Shown: positions 17,043 to 25,715 of the stretch, piece by piece
Numbering within the stretch: position 1 is the stretch's first letter
How the letters are laid out: each line of letters starts with the position of its first letter
Source: Vineibacter terrae
Lineage (GTDB): Bacteria; Pseudomonadota; Alphaproteobacteria; Reyranellales; Reyranellaceae
DNA length: 64,000 bases
NCBI RefSeq assembly: GCF_008039615.1
Contig: NZ_VDUZ01000029.1
Coordinates: 1 to 64,000 of the forward strand
Reading direction: 5' to 3'
The notes under the pieces: model-generated
What the model was told of the DNA's origin: nothing
The model's database searches: none
Seen by the model: the letters and a program-made list of their open reading frames with translations, nothing else
Made by a program: the position numbers and the translations under genes

Positions 17043-17870
17043 TCAGGACCTGACCGCGACGTCCTGCCAGCGCAGCAAGGGCGTGGTCAGCGCCACCAGG
17101 ATGGCGTCGGTGGCCTTGCCCAGCACCGCGAAGACGACGATGGCGGCGATGATTTGCGCCGGCTTGCCCAGCTGCTGGCCGTCGACCAGCAGATAGCCCA
17201 GCCCTTCGGACGCGCCCATGAACTCGGCCGCGACCACGAACATCCAGCCCAGGCCGAGGCCCGACCGCAGGGCGATGACGTAGTGCGGCAGCACGGCGGG
17301 CAGCATGATGCGCCGCACCAGGGCCGGCCCGGACAGGCGGAAGACCCGGCCGACCTCGATGATCTTGCGGTCGATCGACAGGATGGCGCCCAGCGTGCCG
17401 AGATAGACGGGGAAGGCGACGCCGACCGCGATCAGCGCGACCTTGGAGGCCTCGAAGATGCCGAGCCACAGGATGAACAGCGGCACCCAGGCGATCGAGG
17501 GGATGGCGCGCAGGCCTTGCAGCGTCGGGTCCAGCAGCGCGCGCGCCAGGCCGGAGGCGCCGGCCAGAGCGCCCAGCAGCGTCCCGGCCAGCACGCCCAG
17601 CGCGAAGCCGGCGACGACCCGCGCGACCGTCGCCTGGATGTGCAGCCACAGATCGCCGCTGCTCGCCAGCTCGGCCAATGTCTGCAGGATGCGGCTGGGC
17701 GGCGGCATCAGGCGGCCCTCGGCGAGGCCGCCGCGCACGGCCGCTTCCCACAGCAGCGCGCCGCCGACCGGCAGCACGAAGCCCAGCAGCAGCCGCCAGG
17801 GGATCGGCCGCGCCGCCGGCGCGGCGGGCGCGCCGAGGTCGGTGGCATCCGATGTCTGTGAGACGCTCAT
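17043..17870 (-). CDS. ABC importer permease, sulfonate/nitrate/taurine type
   Basis: This 275-residue inner-membrane permease has about six helices and the EAA-type loop that contacts the ATPase (GRVFRLSGPALVRRIMLP). LRAIPSIAWVPLFILWLG is typical of SsuC/TauC. Its start at 17870 overlaps the stop of the binding-protein gene (ATGA), which fixes it and shows coupling. A much longer open frame upstream is only read-through of the neighbouring gene in another frame. Confidence 0.92.
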   Translation of the reverse strand: MSVSQTSDATDLGAPAAPAARPIPWRLLLGFVLPVGGALLWEAAVRGGLAEGRLMPPPSRILQTLAELASSGDLWLHIQATVARVVAGFALGVLAGTLLGALAGASGLARALLDPTLQGLRAIPSIAWVPLFILWLGIFEASKVALIAVGVAFPVYLGTLGAILSIDRKIIEVGRVFRLSGPALVRRIMLPAVLPHYVIALRSGLGLGWMFVVAAEFMGASEGLGYLLVDGQQLGKPAQIIAAIVVFAVLGKATDAILVALTTPLLRWQDVAVRS

Positions 17871-18841
17871 TGTCCGGGCGGCAGGAACCGGCTGTCGAGC
17901 AGGCCGTCGACCTGCGCCGTGACGTCGACGCCGGCGCCGACCACCCCGGCCTGCTGCAATGCTAGGCCCGCGGCCAGGATGCTGTCGCGCTGCGGCTTGC
18001 CGATGGGCCCGTAGGTGAGGCCGTTGCGCTCGAGCTGCCGCGCGATGACGTTGTCGGGCAGCTTGGTGGCCGCGACCAGGATGGCGGCAAGCTCCTTGGG
18101 GTTGTCGACGGCCCAGCGGCGCCCCTTTTCGTAGGCTGCCAGGATCCGGCCGACGATCTCGGGGTGCTGGACCGCGAACGCCTCGCGCACGTTCAGGATG
18201 CCCCAGGTGTTGGCATCGGGATTGCGGAAGAACAGGACGGCGCCGTCCTCGATCTCGGCCGACGCCATCATCGGATCGAGGCCGGCCCAGGCATCGACAT
18301 CCTTGCGCTGCAGGGCCAGCCGGCCGTCGGCGTGCTGCAGCAGCACCAGCTTCACGTCCTTCTCGGACAGGCCTGCATTGGCCAGCGCGCGCACCAGGAA
18401 GATATGCGGGTCGGTGCCGCGGGTGACGGCAACACGCCGGCCCTTGAGGTCGGCGGGGGATTTGATGCCGGTGTCGGGCCGCGTGACCAGCGCAGTCCAC
18501 TCGGGCCGCGAGTAGACATAGACGGACTTGATCCGGTTGCCATTGATGCGGCCGATCAGGGCTGCGGCGCCCGCGGTCGATCCGAAGTCCACCGAGCCCG
18601 CATTGAGGAATTCCAGCGCCTTGTTGGAGCCGGCGGACTGCACCCAGCGGATGGCGATGCCGTCCTTGGCAAAGGCATCCTCCAGGATCCGCTTGTCCTT
18701 GAGAACCAGCGACACCGGGTTGTAGGTCGCCCAGTCGATGGAGATCGCCTTCGGCGGCGCCGCGGCGGCGGCGCGCAGCGGCAGCACCGAGAGGCCGGCG
18801 ATGGCCATCAAGTGGCGTCGGGCGAGCGTGGGTGCGGGCAT
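17867..18841 (-). CDS. Periplasmic substrate-binding protein of the sulfonate-type ABC importer
   Basis: This 324-residue binding protein has a signal peptide (residues 1-27, with ARRH before a hydrophobic core ending AAAAA). The mature part follows the SsuA pattern: IDWATYNPVS, GSVDFGSTAGAAAL, VAVTRGTDPH and DAWAGLDPMM. The RR at positions 8-9 hints at Tat export but lacks the full motif. It is first in the operon with the permease and ATPase. A dyad at 18908-18944 lies 67 bases upstream. The start at 18841 is chosen because it gives the signal peptide. Confidence 0.9.
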   Translation of the reverse strand: MPAPTLARRHLMAIAGLSVLPLRAAAAAPPKAISIDWATYNPVSLVLKDKRILEDAFAKDGIAIRWVQSAGSNKALEFLNAGSVDFGSTAGAAALIGRINGNRIKSVYVYSRPEWTALVTRPDTGIKSPADLKGRRVAVTRGTDPHIFLVRALANAGLSEKDVKLVLLQHADGRLALQRKDVDAWAGLDPMMASAEIEDGAVLFFRNPDANTWGILNVREAFAVQHPEIVGRILAAYEKGRRWAVDNPKELAAILVAATKLPDNVIARQLERNGLTYGPIGKPQRDSILAAGLALQQAGVVGAGVDVTAQVDGLLDSRFLPPGQ

Positions 18842-18907
18842 TGGATCTCCATGGAGCAGGCAGCGTGGTTCGCGGCCACATCTAGGGGATCGCGTCGCCC
18901 GGCGGGC

Positions 18908-18944
18908 GTTAGTTTTTCTAAGCAGCCTTGTTAGAGGGACTAAC
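18908..18944. promoter_or_regulatory. Interrupted dyad upstream of the sulfonate-type operon
   Basis: GTTAGT-N3-TCTAA on the left is mirrored by TTAGA-N3-ACTAAC on the right across an eight-base spacer. It lies between the methyltransferase stop and the binding-protein start. It could be a regulator site for the ABC operon, for example a LysR-type activator, or a weak terminator for the methyltransferase. The two readings cannot be separated by eye. Confidence 0.45.
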
Positions 18945-18974
18945 TTGCGCGCGCCGGGTCGTGGATCGCCGGCG

Positions 18975-19793
18975 CTAGCCTTTCCAGGCCACCACTTCGG
19001 TGTGCGAGAAGCAGAACAGGGCATCCGGATCGCGGCCCCAGTCGCGCCAGCCGGCAGCCATGGCCTCCAGGTCGGCGCGCGACGCCAGGCCGTATTCCAC
19101 GGCCTTGTCGGCGATGTTGGAGTGCAGCGTGCGCTCGGCGTAGGTGTCGGCCCACTCCCGTGTCGCGTCGGCATCCGCGTACGACACCGTCGAGGTCGTG
19201 ACACGTGTCGTCGAGAAGCCGGCCTCGCGGAACCAGTGCCGCAGGTGCCGGCCGGCGTCGGGCTCGCCGCCGTTGCGCTGCGCCAGCGCGTAGTAGAGCG
19301 CGAGGAAGCGCCGGATGCCCGGGCTCTCTGGATAGAAGGTGGTGCTGCCCCAGTCGACGTCGCGCATCCCGGCCACGCCGCCGGGCTTGAGCAGGCGCCT
19401 GATCTGGCGCAGGGCATCGACAGGGCGCGCCAGGTGCTGCAGCACCTGGTGCGCGAAGACCGCATCGAAGCTGTCGGCGGCGAAGGCCGGCTCATAGATG
19501 TTGCCGACCTCGAACGACAGGGCAGGTGATGTGGTGCCGGCGGCCTGTCGTGCCGCCTCGATCGCCTGTGGCGAGGCATCGATGCCGATCGTGGAGCCGG
19601 GGGCGACGCGCCTGGCCAGGCCGAGCGTGATCGTGCCCGGCCCGCACCCGACGTCGAGCAGGCGCATGCCCGGCTTCAGCAACGGCAGGAAGAACACGGC
19701 GACGGCTTCGGCGGTGCGCTTGGCGTGGTTGCTGAGGACCGAGGCATGGTGCCCATGCTGGTACACTTCCGGGGCTGGTCCAGGGCTTGCCAT
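18975..19793 (-). CDS. SAM-dependent methyltransferase
   Basis: This 272-residue class I methyltransferase carries motif I LDVGCGPGT, the acidic residue after IGIDASPQ, and the post-motif DAVFAHQVLQHL, all of the UbiE/Methyltransf_11 type. The substrate is unknown. The start at 19793 is set by GGAGGT five bases upstream. A longer open frame to 20255 only crosses palindrome A6. Downstream, 31 bases after the stop, lies the dyad of the ABC operon. Confidence 0.88.
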   Translation of the reverse strand: MASPGPAPEVYQHGHHASVLSNHAKRTAEAVAVFFLPLLKPGMRLLDVGCGPGTITLGLARRVAPGSTIGIDASPQAIEAARQAAGTTSPALSFEVGNIYEPAFAADSFDAVFAHQVLQHLARPVDALRQIRRLLKPGGVAGMRDVDWGSTTFYPESPGIRRFLALYYALAQRNGGEPDAGRHLRHWFREAGFSTTRVTTSTVSYADADATREWADTYAERTLHSNIADKAVEYGLASRADLEAMAAGWRDWGRDPDALFCFSHTEVVAWKG

Positions 19794-19821
19794 GACGACC
19801 TCCGTTTCGAAAATCAAGACC

Positions 19822-19938
19822 GTCATCCCGAGCGCCCCTTCGACAGGCTCAGGAGTGGGATCTCCCGCGAATGGCGCACCCTGCGTCTTCCGCCGGAGAT
19901 CCCACTCCTGAGCCTGTCGAAGGGGCGCTCGGGATGAC
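19822..19938. repeat. Family A palindrome, copy A6 (long form)
   Basis: Both arms carry the extra block CCTTCGACAGGCTCAGGAG and its complement between the GAGCG tip and the GGGATCTC core. It sits between the start of the methyltransferase gene and the 3' end of the TetR gene. Confidence 0.9.
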
Positions 19939-19990
19939 GGTACTGAAAGACGCGAATACCGTAGGCCCTCCGGCGGATGGATGAAAGGCG

Positions 19991-20644
19991 CTACCGTGCC
20001 TTGCGCTGCGGCGGACGTGGCTTCGGCGCGCCCAGCAGCTTGTCGATCAGCTCCTGCAGCGCCGCGCGGCCGAGCCGCGCCGCCTCGGCCGGGTTTTCGG
20101 CGCGGGCGATGACCAGCGCCGTCTCCAGCAGCGCCGCCAGCAGGATATGGGCGTAGATGTCCACCAGGTCCGGGCGCAGCCGGCCGCCGTCGGCGGCCGC
20201 CTGCAGCGATCCCTTTAGCAGGCCGAAGCCGAAGCGGGCATCGATGTCGCGCCATTTCTGCCAGCCCAGCACGGCCGGGGCATCGATCAGCACGATCTGC
20301 CGGATCGCCGGATCGCGGCTGAGGTCGAGGAAGGCCTCGCCGCCGACCCGCATCGCCTCGACCCGGTCGGCGATGCCGCGTGAGGCGTCGATCGTGGCTT
20401 GCGCGATCCGCGCCTCCATCGCCTCGAGCACGGCCGTGAACAGCGCCTCCTTGCTGGCGAAGTGGTGATAGAGCGCGCCGCGGCTGACTCCCGATCTCGC
20501 CAGCACCGTCTCGATCGACGTCGCCTCGTATCCCGCCGTGGAGAACAGCAGGGTGGCGGTCTGCACGATCTGCGCACGCGTCGCCTGGCCCCTGGCGGCC
20601 TTCTTGTCCGTCGCCCGCTTATCCACCGGCACGCCCTTCAACAT
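19991..20644 (-). CDS. TetR-family transcriptional regulator
   Basis: This 217-residue regulator has an N-terminal HTH (about 22-70) with LLFSTAGYEATSIETVL and the recognition helix RGALYHHFASKEALF. The C-terminal ligand domain is of the DUF/AcrR-like type and gives no inducer clue. A Lys/Pro-rich tail (KPRPPQRKAR) follows. It is divergent from a SnoaL-like gene, and a good dyad at 20647-20667 directly abuts its start codon, so autorepression and control of the neighbour are likely. Confidence 0.93.
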   Translation of the reverse strand: MLKGVPVDKRATDKKAARGQATRAQIVQTATLLFSTAGYEATSIETVLARSGVSRGALYHHFASKEALFTAVLEAMEARIAQATIDASRGIADRVEAMRVGGEAFLDLSRDPAIRQIVLIDAPAVLGWQKWRDIDARFGFGLLKGSLQAAADGGRLRPDLVDIYAHILLAALLETALVIARAENPAEAARLGRAALQELIDKLLGAPKPRPPQRKAR

Positions 20645-20646
20645 TG

Positions 20647-20667
20647 ACAGACCGTCAGTCGGTTTGT
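20647..20667. promoter_or_regulatory. TetR-type operator
   Basis: ACAGACCG and CGGTTTGT form an imperfect dyad (seven of eight pairs) around TCAGT. It lies three bases from the TetR start and 46 bases before the divergent gene. The core ACCG-N5-CGGT is typical of TetR-family sites, which supports regulation of both genes. Confidence 0.65.
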
Positions 20668-20713
20668 ATCAGATTCCCGACCGGCAGTCTGGAATCCTTC
20701 AGGGAGAAAAGCC

Positions 20714-21106
20714 ATGCCTGCAGCCGAAGCGCGCCCAAGGGCCGCCGTTCCCGCATCGGATCTCGACATCCTGCTGGCTCTCAATCGGGACTACATCCGG
20801 TCGGTGCAGACCTCGGATGTCGGGCGCTTCGAGGAGATCCTGGCCGACGATTTCTACTGCTCCAACCCGGACGGCTCGCTGATCGACCGTGCCGCGTTCC
20901 TGAAGCAGACGGCGCAGCCCGTGCGCATCACGGGGCTGGAGGCGCTGGATGTGATGGTGCGCATCATGGGTGATTTCGCGATCATCCACGCCCGCACCCG
21001 CTACACGCTGCCCGACGGCAAGCCCGGTGGCGGACGCTACACCGACGTCTGGGCCCGCCGCGACGGCAGCTGGCTCGCCGTCTCCGCCCACGTGACACGC
21101 AACTGA
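20714..21106 (+). CDS. SnoaL-like / DUF4440 nuclear-transport-factor-2 fold protein
   Basis: This 130-residue protein has the NTF2-like pattern: LLALNRDYIRSVQTSDVGRF, then LADDFYCSNPDG, a middle VRIMGDFAIIHARTRYT strand and a final YTDVWARRDGSWLAVSAHV. Members are small-molecule isomerases, dehydratases or binding proteins; no catalytic residue can be assigned. The TetR regulator is divergent, so it is probably induced by some toxic or lipid-like compound. It is followed directly by a family B repeat. Confidence 0.85.
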   Translation: MPAAEARPRAAVPASDLDILLALNRDYIRSVQTSDVGRFEEILADDFYCSNPDGSLIDRAAFLKQTAQPVRITGLEALDVMVRIMGDFAIIHARTRYTLPDGKPGGGRYTDVWARRDGSWLAVSAHVTRN

Positions 21107-21110
21107 ATCC

Positions 21111-21247
21111 CCTCTCCCGCATGCGGGAGAGGGAGGGGCCCATCGTGCGCCAGCACGATGGGAGGGTGAGGGACCAGGGATGAGGCACCTCGTCTGCAGG
21201 CCCTCACCCGGCGCTACGCGCCGACCTCGCCTGCAAGCGGGAGAGGT
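21111..21247. repeat. Family B repeat, copy B1
   Basis: CCTCTCCCGCATGCGGGAGA at the left end is mirrored by CAAGCGGGAGAGG at the right. Inside are GGGCCCATCGTGCGCCAGC and TCACCCGGCGCTACGCGCC hairpins. It separates the convergent SnoaL-like and ExoD genes. Confidence 0.85.
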
Positions 21248-21255
21248 GATACCAC

Positions 21256-21912
21256 TCACCCGAACAGCGCCTCCTTGATCTGGCGCGCGAAGCCGGGCAG
21301 CAGGGCCATCACCTCGCTGTAGAAGAACAGCAGCAGCGCCGTCCATACCAGGGTGGCGAGCGTCATCGCCCAGCCTGCCATCGCCATCACGCCGTCGCGC
21401 TCCAGCAGGGCCAGGGCGAAGAACATCACGGCCCAGGCCGGCAGCAGGTTGTCGAACGGGATCGGCAGCGCCAGAACCACGGCGTTCAGCAGCATCGCCA
21501 GCGACAGCCAGACTCCGGCGGCGCCCGTGGTCCAGCCCGAGCACCGCGGGTGGACGGCATTCTCCAGCCGCAAGATCCAGCGCCGGGCGCGCGCCAGGAA
21601 GTCCTGCAGCCGGCCGCGCTGGATCGACTTGCCGGCGACGAACGCCGGCAGCGTCGGCGACTCGTAGCCCATCAGCATCTGGCCGAGCAGGATCACGATC
21701 GGGATGCCGGTTATGGTCGACAGCCACGGGATGCCCGTCGGGATGCAGTTGGCGATATCGAAGACGATCACCACCAGCGGGTAGGCGCGTCCCTTCATGT
21801 CGTCCATCAGGCGGGCGATGGTCACGGGCGCCTCGCGCGGCCCGGCAAAGAGCTGCGCCAGCAGGTCGACCAGCGATTCGCGATCGGCGGCAGGAATGTC
21901 GTGCGGCATCAT
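21256..21912 (-). CDS. ExoD-family membrane protein
   Basis: This 218-residue inner-membrane protein has an N-terminal soluble helix pair (LVDLLAQLF, LMDDMKGRA) and about five membrane helices. The family markers ANCIPTGIPWLSTITGIP and RPILPAWAV-like segments are present, here as IPFDNLLPAWAVMF. ExoD was described in rhizobia as needed for exopolysaccharide production and alkaline tolerance; the biochemical role is unknown. Two adjacent ATG codons leave a one-codon ambiguity in the start. Confidence 0.88.
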   Translation of the reverse strand: MMPHDIPAADRESLVDLLAQLFAGPREAPVTIARLMDDMKGRAYPLVVIVFDIANCIPTGIPWLSTITGIPIVILLGQMLMGYESPTLPAFVAGKSIQRGRLQDFLARARRWILRLENAVHPRCSGWTTGAAGVWLSLAMLLNAVVLALPIPFDNLLPAWAVMFFALALLERDGVMAMAGWAMTLATLVWTALLLFFYSEVMALLPGFARQIKEALFG

Positions 21913-21991
21913 GGGCAGGCTATTGGCTGGCGGATCGCCGTTCCAGCGGCCGCGGTCCGGAAGGAAGATCGGCTCGAGCCGGCGGCAGGGC

Positions 21992-22798
21992 TCAATCGGT
22001 CAGCGATACCTCGCCCACCAGCGGCAGATGGTCGGAGGCCCATTTCGCCGGCGAATCGCGGTGGCGCGCCAGGCGCACCAGCCGGTCGTTGGGGATGGTC
22101 CAGATGCGGTCCAGCGACATGATCGGCTGGAACGAGGGGAAGGTGCGGATGCGCGGCAGCAGCGCTGGCGCGCCCACCGTGCGCAGGCGACGGCGCTCGG
22201 CGCCGAAGATGTTGAAGTCGCCCAGCAGCACCGTGATCTCCTCGCGGTGAAGCTTCAGGGCCGCCGCCAGGCGCACCAGCTGCTCGGCGCGCTCGCGCCG
22301 GAACAGCCCCAGATGGGCCGCGATGAAGCGCATGCGCCGGCCCCGCACGCGCACCGTGCAGTCGATGGCGCCGCGCTCCTCGAACGGGGCGACGCTGAGG
22401 TCCAGCAGCCGCGTCTCAAGGATCTCGCCGCGCACGAACAGCGCGTTGCCGAACTTGAAGCGGGTGCGGCGGAAGGTGGTGCCGAAGACGGCAGCCATCG
22501 GCCGCAGGTGCTCCTCGAACAGGTGGAACTGATCGTCCGTGGTCGAGTAGGCGCGCACCTCCTGCAAGGCCACGACGTCGGCATCGATGCGCCGCACGAT
22601 GTCCAGGATGCGGTGTGGATCGTACTTGCGGTCGGCGCCGATGCAGGAATGGACATTGTAGGTCAGCACGCGGCCGAGCGCGGCCGGCGGCGTGCGTGCC
22701 GCCAACCTTTCGCTGACCACCTCGTCGATCGGCCGCGATGGGTCGATATCGGCCATCGGCATAGGCAGGGAGGCGGCGTCGGGCTCGTCGCGGCGCAT
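21992..22798 (-). CDS. Endonuclease/exonuclease/phosphatase-family protein
   Basis: This 268-residue protein has the EEP fold: LTYNVHSCIGADRKYD at about residue 43, ALQEVRA with the metal Glu, FIAAHLGLFRRER, LLGDFN and a C-terminal SDHLPLVGEV. The start codon lies immediately after the stop of the cardiolipin synthase gene, so the two are one transcript. In many proteobacteria this pair (cls plus EEP protein) recurs, as with E. coli clsB and ybhP. It may act on phospholipid or phosphodiester products, but that is inference from pairing. Confidence 0.88.
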   Translation of the reverse strand: MRRDEPDAASLPMPMADIDPSRPIDEVVSERLAARTPPAALGRVLTYNVHSCIGADRKYDPHRILDIVRRIDADVVALQEVRAYSTTDDQFHLFEEHLRPMAAVFGTTFRRTRFKFGNALFVRGEILETRLLDLSVAPFEERGAIDCTVRVRGRRMRFIAAHLGLFRRERAEQLVRLAAALKLHREEITVLLGDFNIFGAERRRLRTVGAPALLPRIRTFPSFQPIMSLDRIWTIPNDRLVRLARHRDSPAKWASDHLPLVGEVSLTD

Positions 22799-24244
22799 CT
22801 ACAGCACCGGCGCCAGCAGGCGGGCGCCCTGCACCGCCACACGGAAGGCCAGCGAGCGCGACGCCAGCGCGTCGGCGCCGACCTTGCGGCTTTCCTGGAA
22901 GTCGCGCAGCAGCATGTCGGCCACCTCCTGGTTGAAGCGGGCATCGAGGAAAACCAGTGTAATCTCGAAATTGAGCCGGAACGAGCGATTGTCGAAGTTG
23001 GCGGTGCCCACCGTCGCCAGCCGGTCGTCGAAGACGCAGGTCTTCTGGTGCAGGACGCCGGCCTCGTAGAGATAGACTTTCACGCCCGCCCGGGTCATGT
23101 CGGGCAGGAAGGAGAGGCTTGCCAGCCAGGTCGTGCGGTGGTCGGGCTTGCCCGGTATCAGCACGCGCACATCGACGCCGCGGAAGGCCGCGAGCTGCAG
23201 CGCCGCCACGATATGCGAATCGGGCACGAAGTAGGGGTTGGCGATCCATATCCGCTGCCGCGCGGCGGCGATCATCTGGCCGAAGGCAAGCCCGCAGGTC
23301 TCCAGGACGTCGGCCGGGCCGGTCGGCAGCACCAGCACCGGCAGGCCGTCGGGGGCAGCCTGATAGGCCTGCCAGTCGAGCGTCAGCATCTCGCCGGTCG
23401 CCCAGTGCCAATCCTCCATGAAGCTCAGCTGGCAGCCCTGAACCGACGGGCCGGTCACGCGCACATGCGTGTCGCGCCACGGGCTGAGCGTCGGGTGGCG
23501 GCCCAGGTACTCGTCGCCGACATTGAGGCCGCCGACCCAGGCGGTGTGCCCGTCGACGACGACGATCTTGCGGTGGTTGCGGTAGTTGATCCGGGAGTGG
23601 CGTGCGAACCAGCTCTTGGACTCGTTGAAGGCGCTGACGGTGACACCGCCGCGGCGCAGCTCCTCGACATAGCTGCTCGGCATGTCCTCGCAGCCGATCT
23701 CGTCATAGAGCACAAAGACCGCGACACCCTCCCGCGCCCGCTCGATCAGGGCTTTCTTGAGGTGCGTGCCGACGCCGTCGCAGTGGATGGTGTAGAACTG
23801 GATCAGCACGTAGCGGCGGGAAGCGGCGATGCCGGCGAAGATCGACTGGAAGGTCTGCTCGCCGTCGATCAGCAGCTGCGCCGTGTTGCCGCGCGTGAAC
23901 GGCAGCTCGGCCAGGCGCTCCAGCGCCAGCAGCTCGCGCGGGGCGGTGTCCGGGTCGAGCGCCCGCTCCGAGTCGCGCAGCGGCCGCACGCTGCGCATGA
24001 GGTCGTTGAGGCGGCCGTTGCGCGTGCGGCGGGCCCGCACGTAGCCGTGGAACTTGCCGTGGCCGAACACGGCATAGAGCGGCAGGGCGATGTAGGGCAG
24101 CAGCACCAGCGCGACCATCCACGCCACGGTCCCTTGTGCCGTGCGGCCGAACATCAGGGCGCGCATGGCCACGGCCAGCCCGGCCAGGTGCAGCAGCCCC
24201 AGCGCCACGGCCAGCCAGGATATCGATGCGGTCGTCTCGCCCAC
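22799..24244 (-). CDS. cls: Cardiolipin synthase (phospholipase D superfamily)
   Basis: This 481-residue protein has two N-terminal membrane helices (about 8-27 and 38-58) and two PLD catalytic HKD motifs: HRKIVVVD near residue 224 and HQKTCVFD near 398, each followed by Gly-Asn/Gly-Gly-Leu-Asn segments. It condenses two phosphatidylglycerols to cardiolipin at the inner membrane. Length and the PLDc_N membrane region match ClsA-type enzymes. It is first of a two-gene operon with the EEP-family gene. Confidence 0.93.
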   Translation of the reverse strand: MGETTASISWLAVALGLLHLAGLAVAMRALMFGRTAQGTVAWMVALVLLPYIALPLYAVFGHGKFHGYVRARRTRNGRLNDLMRSVRPLRDSERALDPDTAPRELLALERLAELPFTRGNTAQLLIDGEQTFQSIFAGIAASRRYVLIQFYTIHCDGVGTHLKKALIERAREGVAVFVLYDEIGCEDMPSSYVEELRRGGVTVSAFNESKSWFARHSRINYRNHRKIVVVDGHTAWVGGLNVGDEYLGRHPTLSPWRDTHVRVTGPSVQGCQLSFMEDWHWATGEMLTLDWQAYQAAPDGLPVLVLPTGPADVLETCGLAFGQMIAAARQRIWIANPYFVPDSHIVAALQLAAFRGVDVRVLIPGKPDHRTTWLASLSFLPDMTRAGVKVYLYEAGVLHQKTCVFDDRLATVGTANFDNRSFRLNFEITLVFLDARFNQEVADMLLRDFQESRKVGADALASRSLAFRVAVQGARLLAPVL

Positions 24245-24431
24245 GCCCGTCCTCTACACCACCCTCCCGCCATGCGCCGCCAGATAAACGCCGCATCACC
24301 GAAGGCGTTCCCAGGCGCCGGGCTTGGTCAGCACGGCGCTCCCGCCTCGATCCGCGAAACAGCCTGCCTTTGCGCCGCTCGAAGGCATTGGCTATCAATG
24401 CCGGCATCGATCAACGACAGGAGATGATGCC

Positions 24432-25409
24432 ATGCGGGCGATGATCAGCGAGAAAGTCGGGGGGCCGGAGAGCCTGGTGCTCAAGGAGCTGCCGTCGGCG
24501 CCGGTGGGCAAGGGCCAGGTGCGGGTCGAGGTCCACGCGGCCGGGGTGAACTTTCCCGACACGTTGATCATCGCCGACAAGTACCAGTTCAAGCCGCCGC
24601 GGCCGTTCGCGCCGGGCCATGAGGTCGGCGGTGTCGTCGCCGAAATCGGCGAGGGCGTCAGCGCCTATAAGAAGGGCGACCGCGTCATCGGCATGATCGG
24701 CCATGGCGGCTATGCCGACGAGGTCGTGGTCGACCAGGGCAACCTGCTGCCGATGCCCGACAACATGTCGTTCGAGGAGGGCGCCGCCTTCACGATGACC
24801 TACGGCACCAGCTACTACGCGCTCAAGCAGCGCGGCGATCTCAAGCCCGGCGAGACGCTGCTGGTGCTGGGCGCGGCCGGCGGCGTCGGCCTGACGGCGG
24901 TCGAGCTGGGCGCGGTGATGGGCGCCAATGTGATCGCGGCCGTGGGCTCGGACGAGAAGATGGAGATCTGCCGCAAGCACGGCGCCACCATGTTCGTGAA
25001 CTATGCCAAGGACAAGCTGCGCGACAAGGTCAAGGAGCTCACGGGCGGCAACGGCGCCGACGTGATCTACGATCCGGTCGGCGGCGATGCCTTCGACGAG
25101 TCGGTCCGCTGCATCGCCTGGTACGGCCGCCTGCTGGTGATCGGCTTCGCATCGGGCCGCATCCCGGCGCTGCCCGCCAACCTGGCGCTGCTCAAGAGCT
25201 GCGACGTGCGCGGCGTCTTCTACGGCGCCTGGCGCGGCCGCGAGCCGGCCGAGGCGCGCAAGAACTTCGACGAGATGTTCGCCTGGTTCCGCGAAGGCAA
25301 GCTCAAGCCGCACATCTCGATGCGCTTCCCGCTGGAGAAGGCGCCCGAGGCGATGAACGCCCTGCTGTCGCGCAAGGCCACCGGCAAGGTGGTGATCACG
25401 ACGCGCTGA
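24432..25409 (+). CDS. NADPH:quinone oxidoreductase (zinc-free MDR family)
   Basis: This 325-residue enzyme has the GroES-like N-terminal domain (VHAAGVNFPDTLI, PFAPGHEVGGVV) and a Rossmann domain with GAAGGVGLTAVELG. The catalytic zinc cysteines of alcohol dehydrogenases are absent, placing it among Qor-type quinone or enone reductases. The start at 24432 has AGGAG eight bases before it. A perfect 11-bp hairpin follows 26 bases after the stop. The exact substrate is unknown. Confidence 0.92.
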   Translation: MRAMISEKVGGPESLVLKELPSAPVGKGQVRVEVHAAGVNFPDTLIIADKYQFKPPRPFAPGHEVGGVVAEIGEGVSAYKKGDRVIGMIGHGGYADEVVVDQGNLLPMPDNMSFEEGAAFTMTYGTSYYALKQRGDLKPGETLLVLGAAGGVGLTAVELGAVMGANVIAAVGSDEKMEICRKHGATMFVNYAKDKLRDKVKELTGGNGADVIYDPVGGDAFDESVRCIAWYGRLLVIGFASGRIPALPANLALLKSCDVRGVFYGAWRGREPAEARKNFDEMFAWFREGKLKPHISMRFPLEKAPEAMNALLSRKATGKVVITTR

Positions 25410-25435
25410 TCCTTCCTTCCGGGGATCCGATACCA

Positions 25436-25462
25436 GCGCTTCGGCGTCTTGCGCCGAAGCGC
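25436..25462. terminator. Hairpin downstream of the quinone oxidoreductase gene
   Basis: GCGCTTCGGCG and CGCCGAAGCGC form a perfect 11-bp stem with the loop TCTTG. There is no T-run after it, so it is at best a non-canonical terminator, as is common in GC-rich genomes. Confidence 0.55.
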
Positions 25463-25485
25463 CCGAGCCGAACCGGAGCATTATT

Positions 25486-25570
25486 GTCATCCCGAGCGCA
25501 GCGAGGGATCTCCTGCGAATGGCGCACCGTGCGTCTTTCGCGGGAGATCCCTCGCTACGCTCGGGATGAC
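25486..25570. repeat. Family A palindrome, copy A7
   Basis: Full short-form copy with GTCATCCCGAGCGCAGCGAG and CTCGCTACGCTCGGGATGAC. It lies between the quinone oxidoreductase terminator hairpin and the VOC gene. Confidence 0.9.
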
Positions 25571-25715
25571 AGTCATGATCGAGGTATTATCGGAGGCTTG
25601 CCGGCACGTCGGCGGGCGAAAAAATTGTCCCGCCCGGTGTCGGCCGGCGGTGTCCTCCCGCGTCCTTGGACCGAAGCATGGTGCTTCCGTTCTGGTCCGT
25701 TGAGAGGAGATTGTC

